Shown piece after piece: positions 23,497-32,067 of a stretch of 64,000 bases of DNA. The DNA lies in the NCBI RefSeq assembly GCF_023746595.1, contig NZ_CP080572.1, forward strand, positions 558,001 through 622,000. Reading direction: 5' to 3'. The DNA is from Thermococcus argininiproducens (lineage in GTDB: Archaea; Methanobacteriota_B; Thermococci; Thermococcales; Thermococcaceae). A program made the translations under genes and the position numbers. A model generated the notes under the pieces. That model did no database searches, had not been told where the DNA came from, and saw nothing but the letters and a program-made list of their open reading frames with translations. Every line of letters starts with the position of its first letter. Position 1 is the first letter of the stretch.

Positions 23497-24463
23497 GTTC
23501 TCCCCCCATTTGGTTTTGATAGTTTCTCCTCTCCTCCTCCATATCAAATAGCATCGCGAACAAGAACATTGTCAGACCAATTCCGAAGACCACTAAAGAA
23601 AGTGTCATCATGAAGAAAAATACATTATGGTGGAGTATAAACTTCTGATAGAACGTAAATAGCACACCTCCTGCACCAGCTAAAAGGAAGAGTATTCCAA
23701 ATACATAAAAAAACACTAGTGGATGGAAATTATAAAATAGATACTTCTCCTTTAACCTCCAGAAGAAATCTTTCAAGAGCAACCAGGATACATTAATCAC
23801 GTACTTCGTATACTTAATCTTTGATCTCTCGTTCCCATACTTTGCTGGAATTGGAACATCCAAAACCCTAAAGCCATAGACATTCAGCTTGACAAGAAGA
23901 TCATTAGGATAACCATACCAATGATAAACTGAGTCTAGATTAATCTTCTCTAGGGCATTCTTGGATATAGCAGTGTATCCATTTTGGGGATCCATTAAAT
24001 GCCAATATCCGGAAGCTATCTTAGTTAGAAACGTCAATATCATATTTCCAATATACCTAAATTTCGGCATGTTTCTGACGTACTCTGGACCCAGAAGGCG
24101 GTTCCCCTTTGTGTAATTGGCCTTTCCTTCAACAATTGGATCCAATAAATTAGGTAGATAAGTGGGATCCATCTGATTGTCGCCTGCCATAACTGCTACA
24201 ATATCGATATCCCCCTTAAGAGCTTCTTTGTATCCATCAATTATTGATTTTCCAACACCTTGATTAGTTTCATGTTTAATCAATGTTATTCTAGAATCTC
24301 TTTTCATGAACTCTTCCACTATTTCAGAAGTCTTATCTTTAGAACCATCGTCCACTACATAGATTCTATCAACATAATCAGGAATGTTTGCTAAGGTTTC
24401 TCCAATAAGCGCCTCCTCATTGTAAGCTGGGACCACTACACCGATTTTGTGTTCTTTATACAT
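23480..24463 (-). CDS. Glycosyltransferase family 2, dolichyl-phosphate sugar synthase-like, with C-terminal membrane helices
   Basis: 327 residues from ATG 24463, preceded by GGGGG. GVVVPAYNEEALIGETL, YVVDDGSKDKTSEI, AVMAGDNQMDPTYL (metal-binding Asp-x-Asp counterpart GDN) and the WHLMDPQNGYTAIS segment fit DPM1/DPG-like GT2 enzymes. Two hydrophobic segments follow at about 235-260 and 270-300, anchoring it to the membrane. Known: such enzymes load a sugar onto dolichyl phosphate or extend a lipid-linked glycan. It is within the operon, 45 bases after wecC. Confidence 0.8.
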   Translation of the reverse strand: MYKEHKIGVVVPAYNEEALIGETLANIPDYVDRIYVVDDGSKDKTSEIVEEFMKRDSRITLIKHETNQGVGKSIIDGYKEALKGDIDIVAVMAGDNQMDPTYLPNLLDPIVEGKANYTKGNRLLGPEYVRNMPKFRYIGNMILTFLTKIASGYWHLMDPQNGYTAISKNALEKINLDSVYHWYGYPNDLLVKLNVYGFRVLDVPIPAKYGNERSKIKYTKYVINVSWLLLKDFFWRLKEKYLFYNFHPLVFFYVFGILFLLAGAGGVLFTFYQKFILHHNVFFFMMTLSLVVFGIGLTMFLFAMLFDMEEERRNYQNQMGGEHENIH

Positions 24464-24508
24464 TTTATTTCCCCCATTGGATTTAAGGTAAATGAAACCC
24501 AAGGAAGG

Positions 24509-25852
24509 CTAGCCCTTTCCGACTCTTAGATAGATAAAACCAAGCTCTTTGGCTTTTTCAACATTTAAGACATTTCTCCCATCGATTATTACTTTGTTTC
24601 TCACTTGTTTTGCTATTTTTCCTAGATCGAGCGCCTTGAACTCTCTGTGGTCTGTGGTGATAATTATCGCATCCACGTCCTTGAAATCCCCTTTCCACTC
24701 GGCACCAAAGCGTTCAGCATCCTTTGGAGTGCATAATGGATCATAAGCATAAACTTTTGCTCCCCACTCTTTGAGCTCCTCTATGATTGGTTTTGCCGCG
24801 GCTTTCATGAACTCCTTAACACCCCCTCTAAAGGTTAAGCCCAGAACGAGAATGTTGCTTCCCTTCAGCGGCTTACCAATTTCATTAAGCGCCTTTATCG
24901 TAAGCTCAACAATATGGTGGGGCATCGAGTCGTTTATTTCACGGGCAGTCTTGATCAGGCGTGGGTTCGTCTTTTTCGCAAGATTTATGACGAACCATGG
25001 ATATACGGGAATGCAGTGGCCGCCAACTCCAGCTCCCGGCATGTGCAGGTGGCAGTAAGGCTGCGTATTCGCCGCTCTAAAAACCTCTAAAGCGTCTAAA
25101 CTATGCTCCTCGCACCACAATGCTAACTCATTGGCTAAAGCAATGTTTACATCCCTGTAAACTCCCTCAAAGACTTTTACAGCCTCAGCAGCCTTAATCG
25201 AGCTCATTGGAATTACGCCCTTCTTGTTAATGGTTTCATAGATGCCAATAACTGCCTCTAGGGTTTTCTCATCACTTGCCCCAACTATTTTGGGATACTG
25301 GCCGGTGATGTCTCTAATTGCCGTGCCAGTCATCGTTCTCTCTGGAGCGTGGGCTAAGCCAAACTCGCCAAGTTTAAGGCCACTCTCCTCAAGAATTGGA
25401 ATTAAACTTTCAGTTGTTCCGGGGGGCATTGTCGCCTCTGTAATTACAATGTCTCCCTTTTCTAGGCCTTTTGAAATTTTCTTTGCCACATCATAAACCG
25501 GATCAAGCTTTAAGTTCCCCCTATCATCAGTTAACGTTGGGACTAAAATAATCATGACATCCGCCTGCTTAGCTGCCCAAACACCATCGGTGGTGGCTTT
25601 TAATCGCCCGGCTTTCACATTTTTCTCCACCAGCTCTGATAAGCCAGGTTCTTCATTAATGTGATTAGTGCCATTATTTATTGCCTCAACAACATTGTTG
25701 TTAATATCCACTCCAATCACATTAGCACCGTGGTCAGCGAAAACAGCAGCTAAGGGAAGGCCCATCTTACCAAGACCATAAACAGCAATCGTAACTTTAC
25801 CCTCTTTAAAGACTCGCTTAACCTCCTCTCTATTCAGACCGAGAAGTTTCAT
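24509..25852 (-). CDS. wecC: UDP-N-acetyl-hexosamine 6-dehydrogenase, WecC/WbpA type
   Basis: 447 residues. The NAD-binding VYGLGKMGLPLAAVFADHG is at the N-terminus; LVPTLTD, EATMPPGTTE and GAGVGGHCIPVYPWF (with the catalytic Cys) identify a UDP-sugar dehydrogenase that oxidises C6 twice to a uronate. Whether the substrate is UDP-GlcNAc (WbpA) or UDP-ManNAc (WecC) cannot be read directly; the wbpB/E/D-like genes argue for UDP-GlcNAc. ATG 25852 follows GGTTGAT and lies next to the upstream TGA; the longer start at 25888 is rejected. Confidence 0.85.
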   Translation of the reverse strand: MKLLGLNREEVKRVFKEGKVTIAVYGLGKMGLPLAAVFADHGANVIGVDINNNVVEAINNGTNHINEEPGLSELVEKNVKAGRLKATTDGVWAAKQADVMIILVPTLTDDRGNLKLDPVYDVAKKISKGLEKGDIVITEATMPPGTTESLIPILEESGLKLGEFGLAHAPERTMTGTAIRDITGQYPKIVGASDEKTLEAVIGIYETINKKGVIPMSSIKAAEAVKVFEGVYRDVNIALANELALWCEEHSLDALEVFRAANTQPYCHLHMPGAGVGGHCIPVYPWFVINLAKKTNPRLIKTAREINDSMPHHIVELTIKALNEIGKPLKGSNILVLGLTFRGGVKEFMKAAAKPIIEELKEWGAKVYAYDPLCTPKDAERFGAEWKGDFKDVDAIIITTDHREFKALDLGKIAKQVRNKVIIDGRNVLNVEKAKELGFIYLRVGKG

Positions 25853-25853
25853 A

Positions 25854-26804
25854 TCAATCAACCTCCACAATCTCATCTTTTTTTGCACTCTCTAAGGCTT
25901 TAATTGCAACTTTTAGTGTGTGCAATCCGTCTTCTCCAGGGATTAATGGTGTGTTATCATTAGTAACACAATCAATGAAATGTTCAATCTCATTTCTCAA
26001 TGGCTCTCTCCTATTTACCTTCGCTTCTCTTTCCCATTCATCGTTGTATATTACAAGTCTCTGTTTGATATAATCGAGATATGCTATTCCCTCAGTCCCA
26101 ACAGCTGTTAATGTTCTTGTTTTGTGTGGGGTTAACCAATTGGTTTCAACAATTCCGCTCTTTCCATTAGAGAAACCAAGCATTATTAATGCATGATCCT
26201 CAACCCCAGCAGGGTGCTTTACACTTCCAGCTCGAGCATACACTTTCCTCACTCTGTCATCAAATAGAAAACTGATGACATCAATGTCATGAACTCCCAA
26301 ATCAATGATGATCCCAACATCCCTAATTCTAATTGCCATTGGGCCTACTCTTTTGGCACTAATTGAAACTACCTCCCCTAAAAGCCCTTCCTGGATGCTC
26401 TCTTTCAGCTTTAAAACACTAGGATTAAACCTTTCAATGTGTCCAACCATCAAAGTGACTTTATTCTCTTCTGCAGCCTTAATAATCTCTTGAGCATTCT
26501 CAATACTCTCGGCTATGGGTTTTTCCACCAAAACGCTAACGCCGTTTTCAATGAACTCTAAAGCAACCTGCTTGTGAAGAGAAGTAGGAACTGCAATGCT
26601 TACTGCATCCAACTCCTCTTTAGCAAGCTCTCTATAATCGGCAAAGGGCTTAGTATTGAACTGCTTTGCTACTTCTCTTGCGCGCTCAAAGTTTGCATCA
26701 GCAACTCCCACGAGTTTAACTTTCCCTTCTCTTGCTAGTTCAGAATAAACTCTCGCATGATGATACCCCATGTTTCCAACGCCAATAACACCAACTCGAA
26801 GCAT
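25854..26804 (-). CDS. wbpB: Gfo/Idh/MocA family dehydrogenase, WbpB-like
   Basis: 316 residues from ATG 26804 (GGTGAT at 4 bases). The N-terminal Rossmann GVIGVGNMGYHHARVY, the LVEKPIAES motif near residue 96 with the conserved Lys, and IDLGVHDIDVISFLF near 170 match sugar 3-dehydrogenases. In the WbpA-B-E-D-I pathway this enzyme oxidises C3 of UDP-GlcNAcA so that WbpE can aminate it. Family membership is clear; substrate is inferred from its neighbours on both sides. Confidence 0.85.
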   Translation of the reverse strand: MLRVGVIGVGNMGYHHARVYSELAREGKVKLVGVADANFERAREVAKQFNTKPFADYRELAKEELDAVSIAVPTSLHKQVALEFIENGVSVLVEKPIAESIENAQEIIKAAEENKVTLMVGHIERFNPSVLKLKESIQEGLLGEVVSISAKRVGPMAIRIRDVGIIIDLGVHDIDVISFLFDDRVRKVYARAGSVKHPAGVEDHALIMLGFSNGKSGIVETNWLTPHKTRTLTAVGTEGIAYLDYIKQRLVIYNDEWEREAKVNRREPLRNEIEHFIDCVTNDNTPLIPGEDGLHTLKVAIKALESAKKDEIVEVD

Positions 26805-26818
26805 TGCGATCACCCATC

Positions 26819-27916
26819 TTAAGAGGAAAGCTCCTCAAGAGTTTGAATTATATACTCAATATCCTCTCTACTAACAGCAGAATGCACTGGTAAGCTTAGA
26901 ACACGCTTTGAAGCTTCAATAGCGTTTGGACAGATATCTCTTGGATAACCAAGCTTTTGATACAGTGGTTGGTGATGAACGGGCATGGGGTAGTGAATTC
27001 CTGTTCCAATATCTTTTTCTCTAAGTTCTTGGGCCAATTCATCTCTACTCAATGGAAATTCTTCTTCAACTCTGATTACATACTGATGGAAAACATGTTT
27101 AACTCTAGAATCAACATAGGGCGGAATCAATCCCTTAATTTTTTCTATTCCCTCAGTCAAAAGTTTAGCATTTTCAATTCTCCTAGAGTTCCATTCATCG
27201 AGTTTTTTAAGTTGTCCTCTGCCAATGGCCGCAGCAATGTTGGTCATCCTTAAGTTGTAGCCAAGTTCTTCGTGCAAATACTTCTTAATCTGGCCATGGT
27301 TTCTTATTAAATCTACTCTTCTGGCCAATTCATCGTCGTTAGTTACCACCATCCCCCCTTCTCCAGTGGTCATGTTCTTGGTCGGGTAAAAGCTGAATGC
27401 GGCAATGTCTCCAAAAGTCCCAACTTTTTGGCTTTCAAACTCAGCGCCATGAGCTTGAGCACAGTCCTCGATTAAATAGAGATTGTAATCATCAGCAATC
27501 TCTCTAAATGATTTCATATCTGCAGGCTGACCGTAGAGGTGAACAACTACTATGGCTTTGGTCTTGTCTGTTATCTTCTCAAGGACTTCATCCGGATCTA
27601 AGTTGAAGGTTTTTGGATCGATATCAGCAAAAACTGGCATTGCTCCCTGGAAGAGTATTGAATTAGCCGATGCAATGAACGTAAATGAGGTGGTTATAAC
27701 TTCATCGCCGGGACCTATTTTAAGGGCTTTTAAAGCTACATCAAGAGCAGCCGTTCCGTTGGCAACTGCTATTCCATGTTTTGCTCCCAAGTAGTGAGCA
27801 AATTCTTTTTCAAAGGCTTCAACTTCTTTTCCGTGAGCGAGCATTCCACTTTTGAGGACACTAACAACAGCGTTGATTTCCTCTTCTCCGATTAGAGGTT
27901 TGGCTATTGGTATCAT
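26819..27916 (-). CDS. wbpE: DegT/DnrJ/EryC1 sugar aminotransferase, WbpE-like
   Basis: 365 residues from ATG 27916 (GAGGTG 6 bases upstream; GTG 27925 also possible). MIPIAKPLIGEEEINAVVSV is the typical N-terminus; IEDCAQAHGA carries the cofactor-binding Asp, and FSFYPTKNMTTGEGG the PLP-binding Lys. PGDEVITTSFTF and HQYVIRVEEEFPLSRDEL complete the fold. It would convert the 3-keto sugar nucleotide from the WbpB-like enzyme to a 3-amino sugar with glutamate. It lies 15 bases from the WbpB-like gene and 11 from the acetyltransferase. Confidence 0.85.
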   Translation of the reverse strand: MIPIAKPLIGEEEINAVVSVLKSGMLAHGKEVEAFEKEFAHYLGAKHGIAVANGTAALDVALKALKIGPGDEVITTSFTFIASANSILFQGAMPVFADIDPKTFNLDPDEVLEKITDKTKAIVVVHLYGQPADMKSFREIADDYNLYLIEDCAQAHGAEFESQKVGTFGDIAAFSFYPTKNMTTGEGGMVVTNDDELARRVDLIRNHGQIKKYLHEELGYNLRMTNIAAAIGRGQLKKLDEWNSRRIENAKLLTEGIEKIKGLIPPYVDSRVKHVFHQYVIRVEEEFPLSRDELAQELREKDIGTGIHYPMPVHHQPLYQKLGYPRDICPNAIEASKRVLSLPVHSAVSREDIEYIIQTLEELSS

Positions 27917-27926
27917 GGAGGACACC

Positions 27927-28535
27927 TCAAAGCTTATTTTCCTTTAAATATCTTTTATAATGCTCCTGTTTGACTCTAATCTCACTTCCACAGTGAGAGC
28001 ATTTAAAGATGACATAATTTTCATCTTCGCTCACTTTTTCTTCAAGCTTTCTCCCACAGTAGCAAACGAACCCTTTCAACCTTGCGGGATTACCATAAGC
28101 TAGCCCAAATGGTGGAACATCCTTGGTAACAACGGCCCCAGCACCGACCATTGCGTATTCACCAATCGTTACTCCACACACTATTGTGGCATGAGCCCCA
28201 ATAGAAGCACCTTTTTTCACAAGTGTAGGGACAAGCTCCCAATCTTGGTTAAATGCTCTTGGGTATAGATCATTGGTGAAGGTCATATGCGGGCCGAGAA
28301 AAACATCATCTTCAACCTTAACACCGTGATAAATACTTACCCCGTTTTGAATTTTCACATTGTTGCCTATTTCAACATCAACATCAATGTAAACATCTTT
28401 TCCAATATTGCAGTTCTTCCCTATCTTTGCTCCTCTCCTTACGTGAGCAAAGTGCCAGATACGCGTGCCTTCACCAATGGTGGTATTATCTTCCACAACT
28501 GCTGTTGGATGCACGAAATATTTTCTTTCATTCAT
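27927..28535 (-). CDS. wbpD: Left-handed beta-helix N-acetyltransferase, WbpD-like, with C-terminal zinc ribbon
   Basis: 202 residues. Hexapeptide repeats (TIGEGTRIWHFAHVRRGAKI onward) build a left-handed beta helix, with HMTFTNDLYPRA holding the conserved catalytic loop. Residues about 160-190 carry CYCG and CSHCG, two cysteine pairs forming a probable zinc ribbon. Known: WbpD-type enzymes acetylate the 3-amino group of UDP-GlcNAc3NA with acetyl-CoA. Its start overlaps the end of a truncated glycosyltransferase remnant, which may now serve as an upstream leader frame. It is the first intact gene of the glycan operon. Confidence 0.85.
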   Translation of the reverse strand: MNERKYFVHPTAVVEDNTTIGEGTRIWHFAHVRRGAKIGKNCNIGKDVYIDVDVEIGNNVKIQNGVSIYHGVKVEDDVFLGPHMTFTNDLYPRAFNQDWELVPTLVKKGASIGAHATIVCGVTIGEYAMVGAGAVVTKDVPPFGLAYGNPARLKGFVCYCGRKLEEKVSEDENYVIFKCSHCGSEIRVKQEHYKRYLKENKL

Positions 28536-28710
28536 TTACGAACCTCCAAGTTTTTGATCTGGGTGAGAAGAAAGGACCTTGAGAGGTCTTATCAAAAGGC
28601 CCATCATCAACAACCAGAACATCACCAAACTTCTTAGCTAAGGTGACAACAGAACCGATCGTCAGCTCTTCATTATAGGCCGGGATTATTATGAGGGTGT
28701 TATTCTTCAT
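28528..28710 (-). pseudogene. Truncated N-terminal fragment of a family 2 glycosyltransferase
   Basis: MKNNTLIIIPAYNEELTIGS and VLVVDDGPFDKTSQ are the first strand and the DDGS-type nucleotide site of GT2 enzymes (Ser changed to Pro), after which the frame runs into unrelated GPFFSPRSKTWRFVNE and stops within the next gene. About 60 residues remain of an expected 220 or more. The fragment retains a translation start and overlaps the acetyltransferase gene by 8 bases, so it may act as a translated leader. Confidence 0.65.
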
Positions 28711-28719
28711 CGAAATCAC

Positions 28720-29086
28720 CGGTGCAATTTTTGCAATTTCTTGGAGTTATTACACAACTTGGATAATTTTTCCAATACATAGTTAAAATGCTACTATTGA
28801 CTTACATATCAAAAACTTTTTTATTCACTTATTCTTTTTAAATTTTCCTCGAATGAACGTTCGGTTCTGACTAAGAACTGGAGTTAAAGATGCTCAAAAT
28901 GCTCAATCTGTATTGGTGCTCATTGAGAAATTGTTACATCACCATGGACATAATGTTACGCAAGTATATGGTTTCTGGACACACGTATTGGATAATATTG
29001 CCAATCATCAAAACCTCCCCAATAAAAAAAGTACAACATAAAATTATTGGGCAAAGATAATGGTTCAAACAGGGAATCCATTTAGC
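28720..29086. other. Spacer upstream of the glycan operon
   Basis: AT-rich DNA around 28790-28850 probably holds the leftward promoter of the glycan operon. A plus-strand open stretch at about 28880-29040 (RTGVKDAQNAQSVLVLIEKL and onward) has coding-like wording but no start and no family I recognise. No palindrome or IS relic was found. Confidence 0.4.
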
Positions 29087-29572
29087 CTAACTCTTCCTTT
29101 CAAACATCCCAACCCTCTTAACATCCTCCCTGAGGGTCAAAAGCAAAAACAATAGCGCAAGGCCCGCGGCAACAGCCACCTGGTTCTCGGTAGTATAAAG
29201 GTACTCATACTTAATTTTCACAGCAACCATCAAACCCACAACAATCAAAACAAACAAAAACGCCTTAACATCCAGGAAAAATTCCAGCCTTGATCTTTCC
29301 AGCTTATAACTCTCTTTAAACTCGACTCCAATCAAAACCTCCCTCAAGACCATAAGGGCCGGAAAGGCCCCGAGAAAAATAACCTTCAAAGCCTCAAATG
29401 AAATAATGTCCTTAACAAAAACATCCCCCATTAGCGCAACCGCATAGAAGAAGTAGGCAATAAGTCCCAAGTCCTTGTTCTTCCTCGCCAGGAAATAAAT
29501 CACCGGTATCAAAACGATAGCTTTACTCCTCAACACCAACCCGCTGATGAACGCTATTATTCCCCAGATCAT
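29087..29572 (-). CDS. Small integral membrane protein, unknown family
   Basis: 161 residues with four or five hydrophobic segments (WGIIAFISGLVL, VLIPVIYFLA, LGLIAYFFYAVALMG, LFVLIVVGLMVAV, VAAGLALLFLLL) and a basic C-terminus. No motif is recognised. It has its own T/A-rich spacers on both sides and no obvious operon partner. The ATG is preceded by GGAGGAAC. It could be a conserved Thermococcales membrane protein; function unknown. Confidence 0.6.
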   Translation of the reverse strand: MIWGIIAFISGLVLRSKAIVLIPVIYFLARKNKDLGLIAYFFYAVALMGDVFVKDIISFEALKVIFLGAFPALMVLREVLIGVEFKESYKLERSRLEFFLDVKAFLFVLIVVGLMVAVKIKYEYLYTTENQVAVAAGLALLFLLLTLREDVKRVGMFERKS

Positions 29573-29604
29573 CTTTTGTTCCTCCTATACTCTCGTTATT
29601 TTTG

Positions 29605-29823
29605 TTAATATTGTTTTATAATCTCTTTTAGATCATCCACCGGAGAATAAAAGCCTTTTTTAATCATTTCTCTCAGTATTTCGTTTGCCTCATTTATTGT
29701 CAGAATACCTTTTTTAACTCCCAGACCAAGAACTCCTATTGTCCCTGAGACTCTCAAATTAAGAAGATGAATTTTTCCGACTTTGGCAAAGTTTGAAAGC
29801 ACTGTGTTGTCTATTACAAACAA
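29605..29823 (-). pseudogene. Internally deleted DUF3368-type PIN-like toxin
   Basis: 72 residues against about 150-160 for the family. MFVIDNTVLSNFAKVGKIHL is the PIN-like N-terminus with the first Asp; it is joined directly to VSGTIGVLGLGVKKGILT and EANEILREMIKKGFYSPVD, which is the family's C-terminal end. The central part with the remaining catalytic acids is missing without a frameshift, so an in-frame deletion produced a toxin that is probably dead. It overlaps the UPF0175-type antitoxin by 10 bases, the usual arrangement. Confidence 0.6.
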
Positions 29824-30092
29824 TTTAGAACCTCCAGATCTACCATTGCATCTTCCCTGCTGAGTTTCCTTACTGGAATCCCTCTTTTCCTAAATTCCTC
29901 AATTAACTCGTCTCGGGTAACTCCTAAGAGTTCTGCAGCTTTGCTAAGGCTGATGTTAGTATCAAGATAAGCACTGATCACAATTTCCCAAAATAACTCT
30001 TTGTCCTTTTTTAGAACTTTTAATACCCGCTCGGGATTAAAGAGTGCTATCTTTTCTAATTCACTAACTATCCATGACTCTTCCATATTCAT
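29814..30092 (-). CDS. UPF0175-family antitoxin
   Basis: 92 residues. WEIVISAYLDTNISLSKAAE and LLGVTRDELIEEFRKRGIPV form the HTH-like core of UPF0175 proteins, which accompany DUF3368 toxins in archaea and cyanobacteria. The N-terminal region (ELEKIALFNPERVLKVLKK) is helical. It is translated just ahead of its deleted toxin partner, so it survives as an effectively orphan antitoxin. A second ATG two codons in is equally possible. Confidence 0.75.
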   Translation of the reverse strand: MNMEESWIVSELEKIALFNPERVLKVLKKDKELFWEIVISAYLDTNISLSKAAELLGVTRDELIEEFRKRGIPVRKLSREDAMVDLEVLNCL

Positions 30093-30195
30093 CCCTCACT
30101 TTGTGATTTACATTATGATATATTTTAACTTTTGCTAGCTCTTCATAATGTCTTTTTTAGGATTCCATTTTCGCTGAGGTTCTTGCTTTATCTTT

Positions 30196-31617
30196 TTATG
30201 CCCGACAAGACTGAAAGTTGTCCTTTAAACACCCCTCAAAGTCCTCTAGATCCCACATAAGCCATCCTTCACTTTTTATAACTCCCTTACCTTTGATGTT
30301 TTTCGCTATCAACCCGTAATACTTTTCCCAGGTCTCCAGCCCAACATGCTCGCTCTTGTGTTTCAAATCTCTTAAAATTCCTCTGGCTTCCCTTTTGCTT
30401 AAATCTTTCCACTTGACCTCAATGAATAATGCCTTCTTCTCCCTTTCATTCAAAGCCACCAAATCAATCTCCTCCCCCTTCCTCCACCACCTGCCGAGCT
30501 TCGTGAAGTGGAAGCCCGTGAGCGCGAAGAATACCTCAGGCCTTTTCACAAGCCCCTCAAAGACCGGACCCATATAGGTGTTGAAGTCATCCATCGAGCG
30601 CCCCCAGACTTCCTCTGCCAGTCCCGCTTCAAGGTGGCTCTTGTTCGGGAGCACGTAGCGGAACCAGAAGGCGAAGTAATTGTCGACTATGGAATACAAA
30701 CCTCTCTTGCCCGCCTCCTTCAGTGTCGCAGTTACCGGGACCTCGCGCTTAACTATTTCAAGCCTCTGGAGGACTGACAGGTACTTCGACACGAGGCTCT
30801 TGTCAAGGCCGGTAGCGTTCACTATCTCCCCGAACCTGCTCCTCCCGCTCGCTATCGCCTGCAGTATGGCGAAGTAGTTTGCCGGTTCGCGTAGCTCTTC
30901 CCTGAGCAGAAACTCCGCCTCCTCGTAGAGAAACGCTCCCTTGGAGAGAACCCTCTCGACCACGTTCTCGTTAAAGCTCTTCTCCGGGCTGAACTGAAGC
31001 AGATAAGCCGGGATTCCCCCGGTGATGCCCCAAACCTTGACGAGCTCCTCGGCGGTGTAGCCGGGCAGAAACTCCCCTATGTGGAAGAAGGGAATCTCGG
31101 TCAAACGCCACTGTCCAGTTCTCCTTCCGTAGAGGGGGCTTTTGTAGGCCAAAACCTCGTTTTCCATTGCAGAGACGCTCGAACCGCAGAGGATGAGCAT
31201 TATCTTTGTCCCGGAAAGCTTCAAATCCCACGCCTTCTGAAGGAGCGAGAGAACCGGGTGGTGGTGCTCAACCAGCAGGGGGAACTCGTCAATTATCAGG
31301 ATTACCCTCTCATCGCCTATTCTTTCGGCAAAGGCCATGAGGAGCTCGTCTACATCCTCGAAGGCAATCTTTCCAAAGAGCCTGTCCCCGAGGAATTCTG
31401 CCAAAAGCCCTTGGAGTTCCCTCAGGTTGTCCCTGTAGGGCTTTTCCGTTGCCAGAAAGTAGACGTGTGGTTTGTCCCTCGCGAAGTGGAGGAGCAACTC
31501 TGTCTTGCCTATTCTCCTCCTGCCGTAGATCACGAGGAACTCGGCCCTATTGCTGGAGTATGCCCTCTCAAGGAACTCCAGTTCGCGTTTCCTGTCTATG
31601 AACTTTTGTCTACTCAT
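30196..31617 (-). CDS. Archaeal ATPase with C-terminal DUF234 nuclease-like domain
   Basis: 473 residues. Walker A GRRRIGKTELLLHFA near residue 32, Walker B VILIIDEFPLL near 105, sensor LILCGSSVSAME near 140; then a winged helix (about 255-310, ILQAIASGRSRFGEIVNATG) and the DUF234 domain with KGEEIDLVALNE and ALFIEVKWKDLS, a PD-(D/E)XK-like D...E-x-K pattern. The gene is distinctly more GC-rich than its surroundings, suggesting transfer or different selection. A 13-base palindrome touches the start codon. The role is unknown; the family is typical of orphan, mobile-looking archaeal ATPases. Confidence 0.85.
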   Translation of the reverse strand: MSRQKFIDRKRELEFLERAYSSNRAEFLVIYGRRRIGKTELLLHFARDKPHVYFLATEKPYRDNLRELQGLLAEFLGDRLFGKIAFEDVDELLMAFAERIGDERVILIIDEFPLLVEHHHPVLSLLQKAWDLKLSGTKIMLILCGSSVSAMENEVLAYKSPLYGRRTGQWRLTEIPFFHIGEFLPGYTAEELVKVWGITGGIPAYLLQFSPEKSFNENVVERVLSKGAFLYEEAEFLLREELREPANYFAILQAIASGRSRFGEIVNATGLDKSLVSKYLSVLQRLEIVKREVPVTATLKEAGKRGLYSIVDNYFAFWFRYVLPNKSHLEAGLAEEVWGRSMDDFNTYMGPVFEGLVKRPEVFFALTGFHFTKLGRWWRKGEEIDLVALNEREKKALFIEVKWKDLSKREARGILRDLKHKSEHVGLETWEKYYGLIAKNIKGKGVIKSEGWLMWDLEDFEGCLKDNFQSCRA

Positions 31618-31650
31618 GAGTATAATACTCGTGTTTCAACTATTTAAAAG
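31618..31650 (-). promoter_or_regulatory. Promoter with 13-bp palindrome abutting the ATPase start codon
   Basis: GAGTAT-A-ATACTC (31618-31630) ends at the base next to ATG 31617. CTTTTAAATAG on the minus strand (about 31640-31650) is the TATA box; its spacing puts transcription start inside the palindrome, so the mRNA is essentially leaderless and the operator overlaps initiation. Confidence 0.65.
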
Positions 31651-31905
31651 TTTTGGAGCCCCGAAGCTCTCCCATGATAGGTCGGCTTTTGCCACGAGAG
31701 ATCTAAAGGTTTTCAGGTTCTCCTCCTCAAGGGTCTCTTCGGCAAAGAGATAGATGTGGTTCACGTTCTCCACTGACTTGCGAACCAGCGTGGTTTTTCC
31801 AATCCTCCTGCGCCCATAGATGATTATCAACTCTTTCCTGCTGCTTGCGTATGCTTTTCTCAATGCCTCAAGTTCATCCTAGCGGTTAACAAATTGTTCA
31901 TTCAT
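31636..31905 (-). pseudogene. Truncated DUF234-type ATPase with an in-frame stop
   Basis: Translation from ATG 31905 reads MNEQFVNR, a TAG, then DELEALRKAYASSRKELIII and the Walker A YGRRRIGKTTLVRK, closely paralleling the intact ATPase at 30196 (FIDRKRELEFLERAYSSNRA). After about 75 further codons it loses similarity (SWESFGAPKLLNS) beside the promoter of that intact copy. The amber stop and the missing remainder make it a pseudogene. Its own start is likewise touched by a 13-base palindrome at 31906-31918. Confidence 0.7.
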
Positions 31906-31918
31906 GATTATGATAATC
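31906..31918 (-). promoter_or_regulatory. 13-bp palindrome abutting the start of the ATPase pseudogene
   Basis: GATTAT-G-ATAATC lies directly before ATG 31905, in the same position and size as the palindrome of the paralogue at 31618. A CAAATACTT TATA-like element lies about 25 bases upstream. The two sites share the frame GA-TAT-N-ATA-TC but differ inside the arms. Confidence 0.6.
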
Positions 31919-32067
31919 GAGTTTGAAGTATTTGAGAGTTTTCCCCGGGATGCTAAAATCGGAGTTCAGGCTCTTGAAGGAATTCCTCCGGTCTGAGAAT
32001 TTTCACTTGTTAACTGACCAAAATGCTTTTATACTTTGTCTGACTATAGTATGACAGGGTGATAAAT

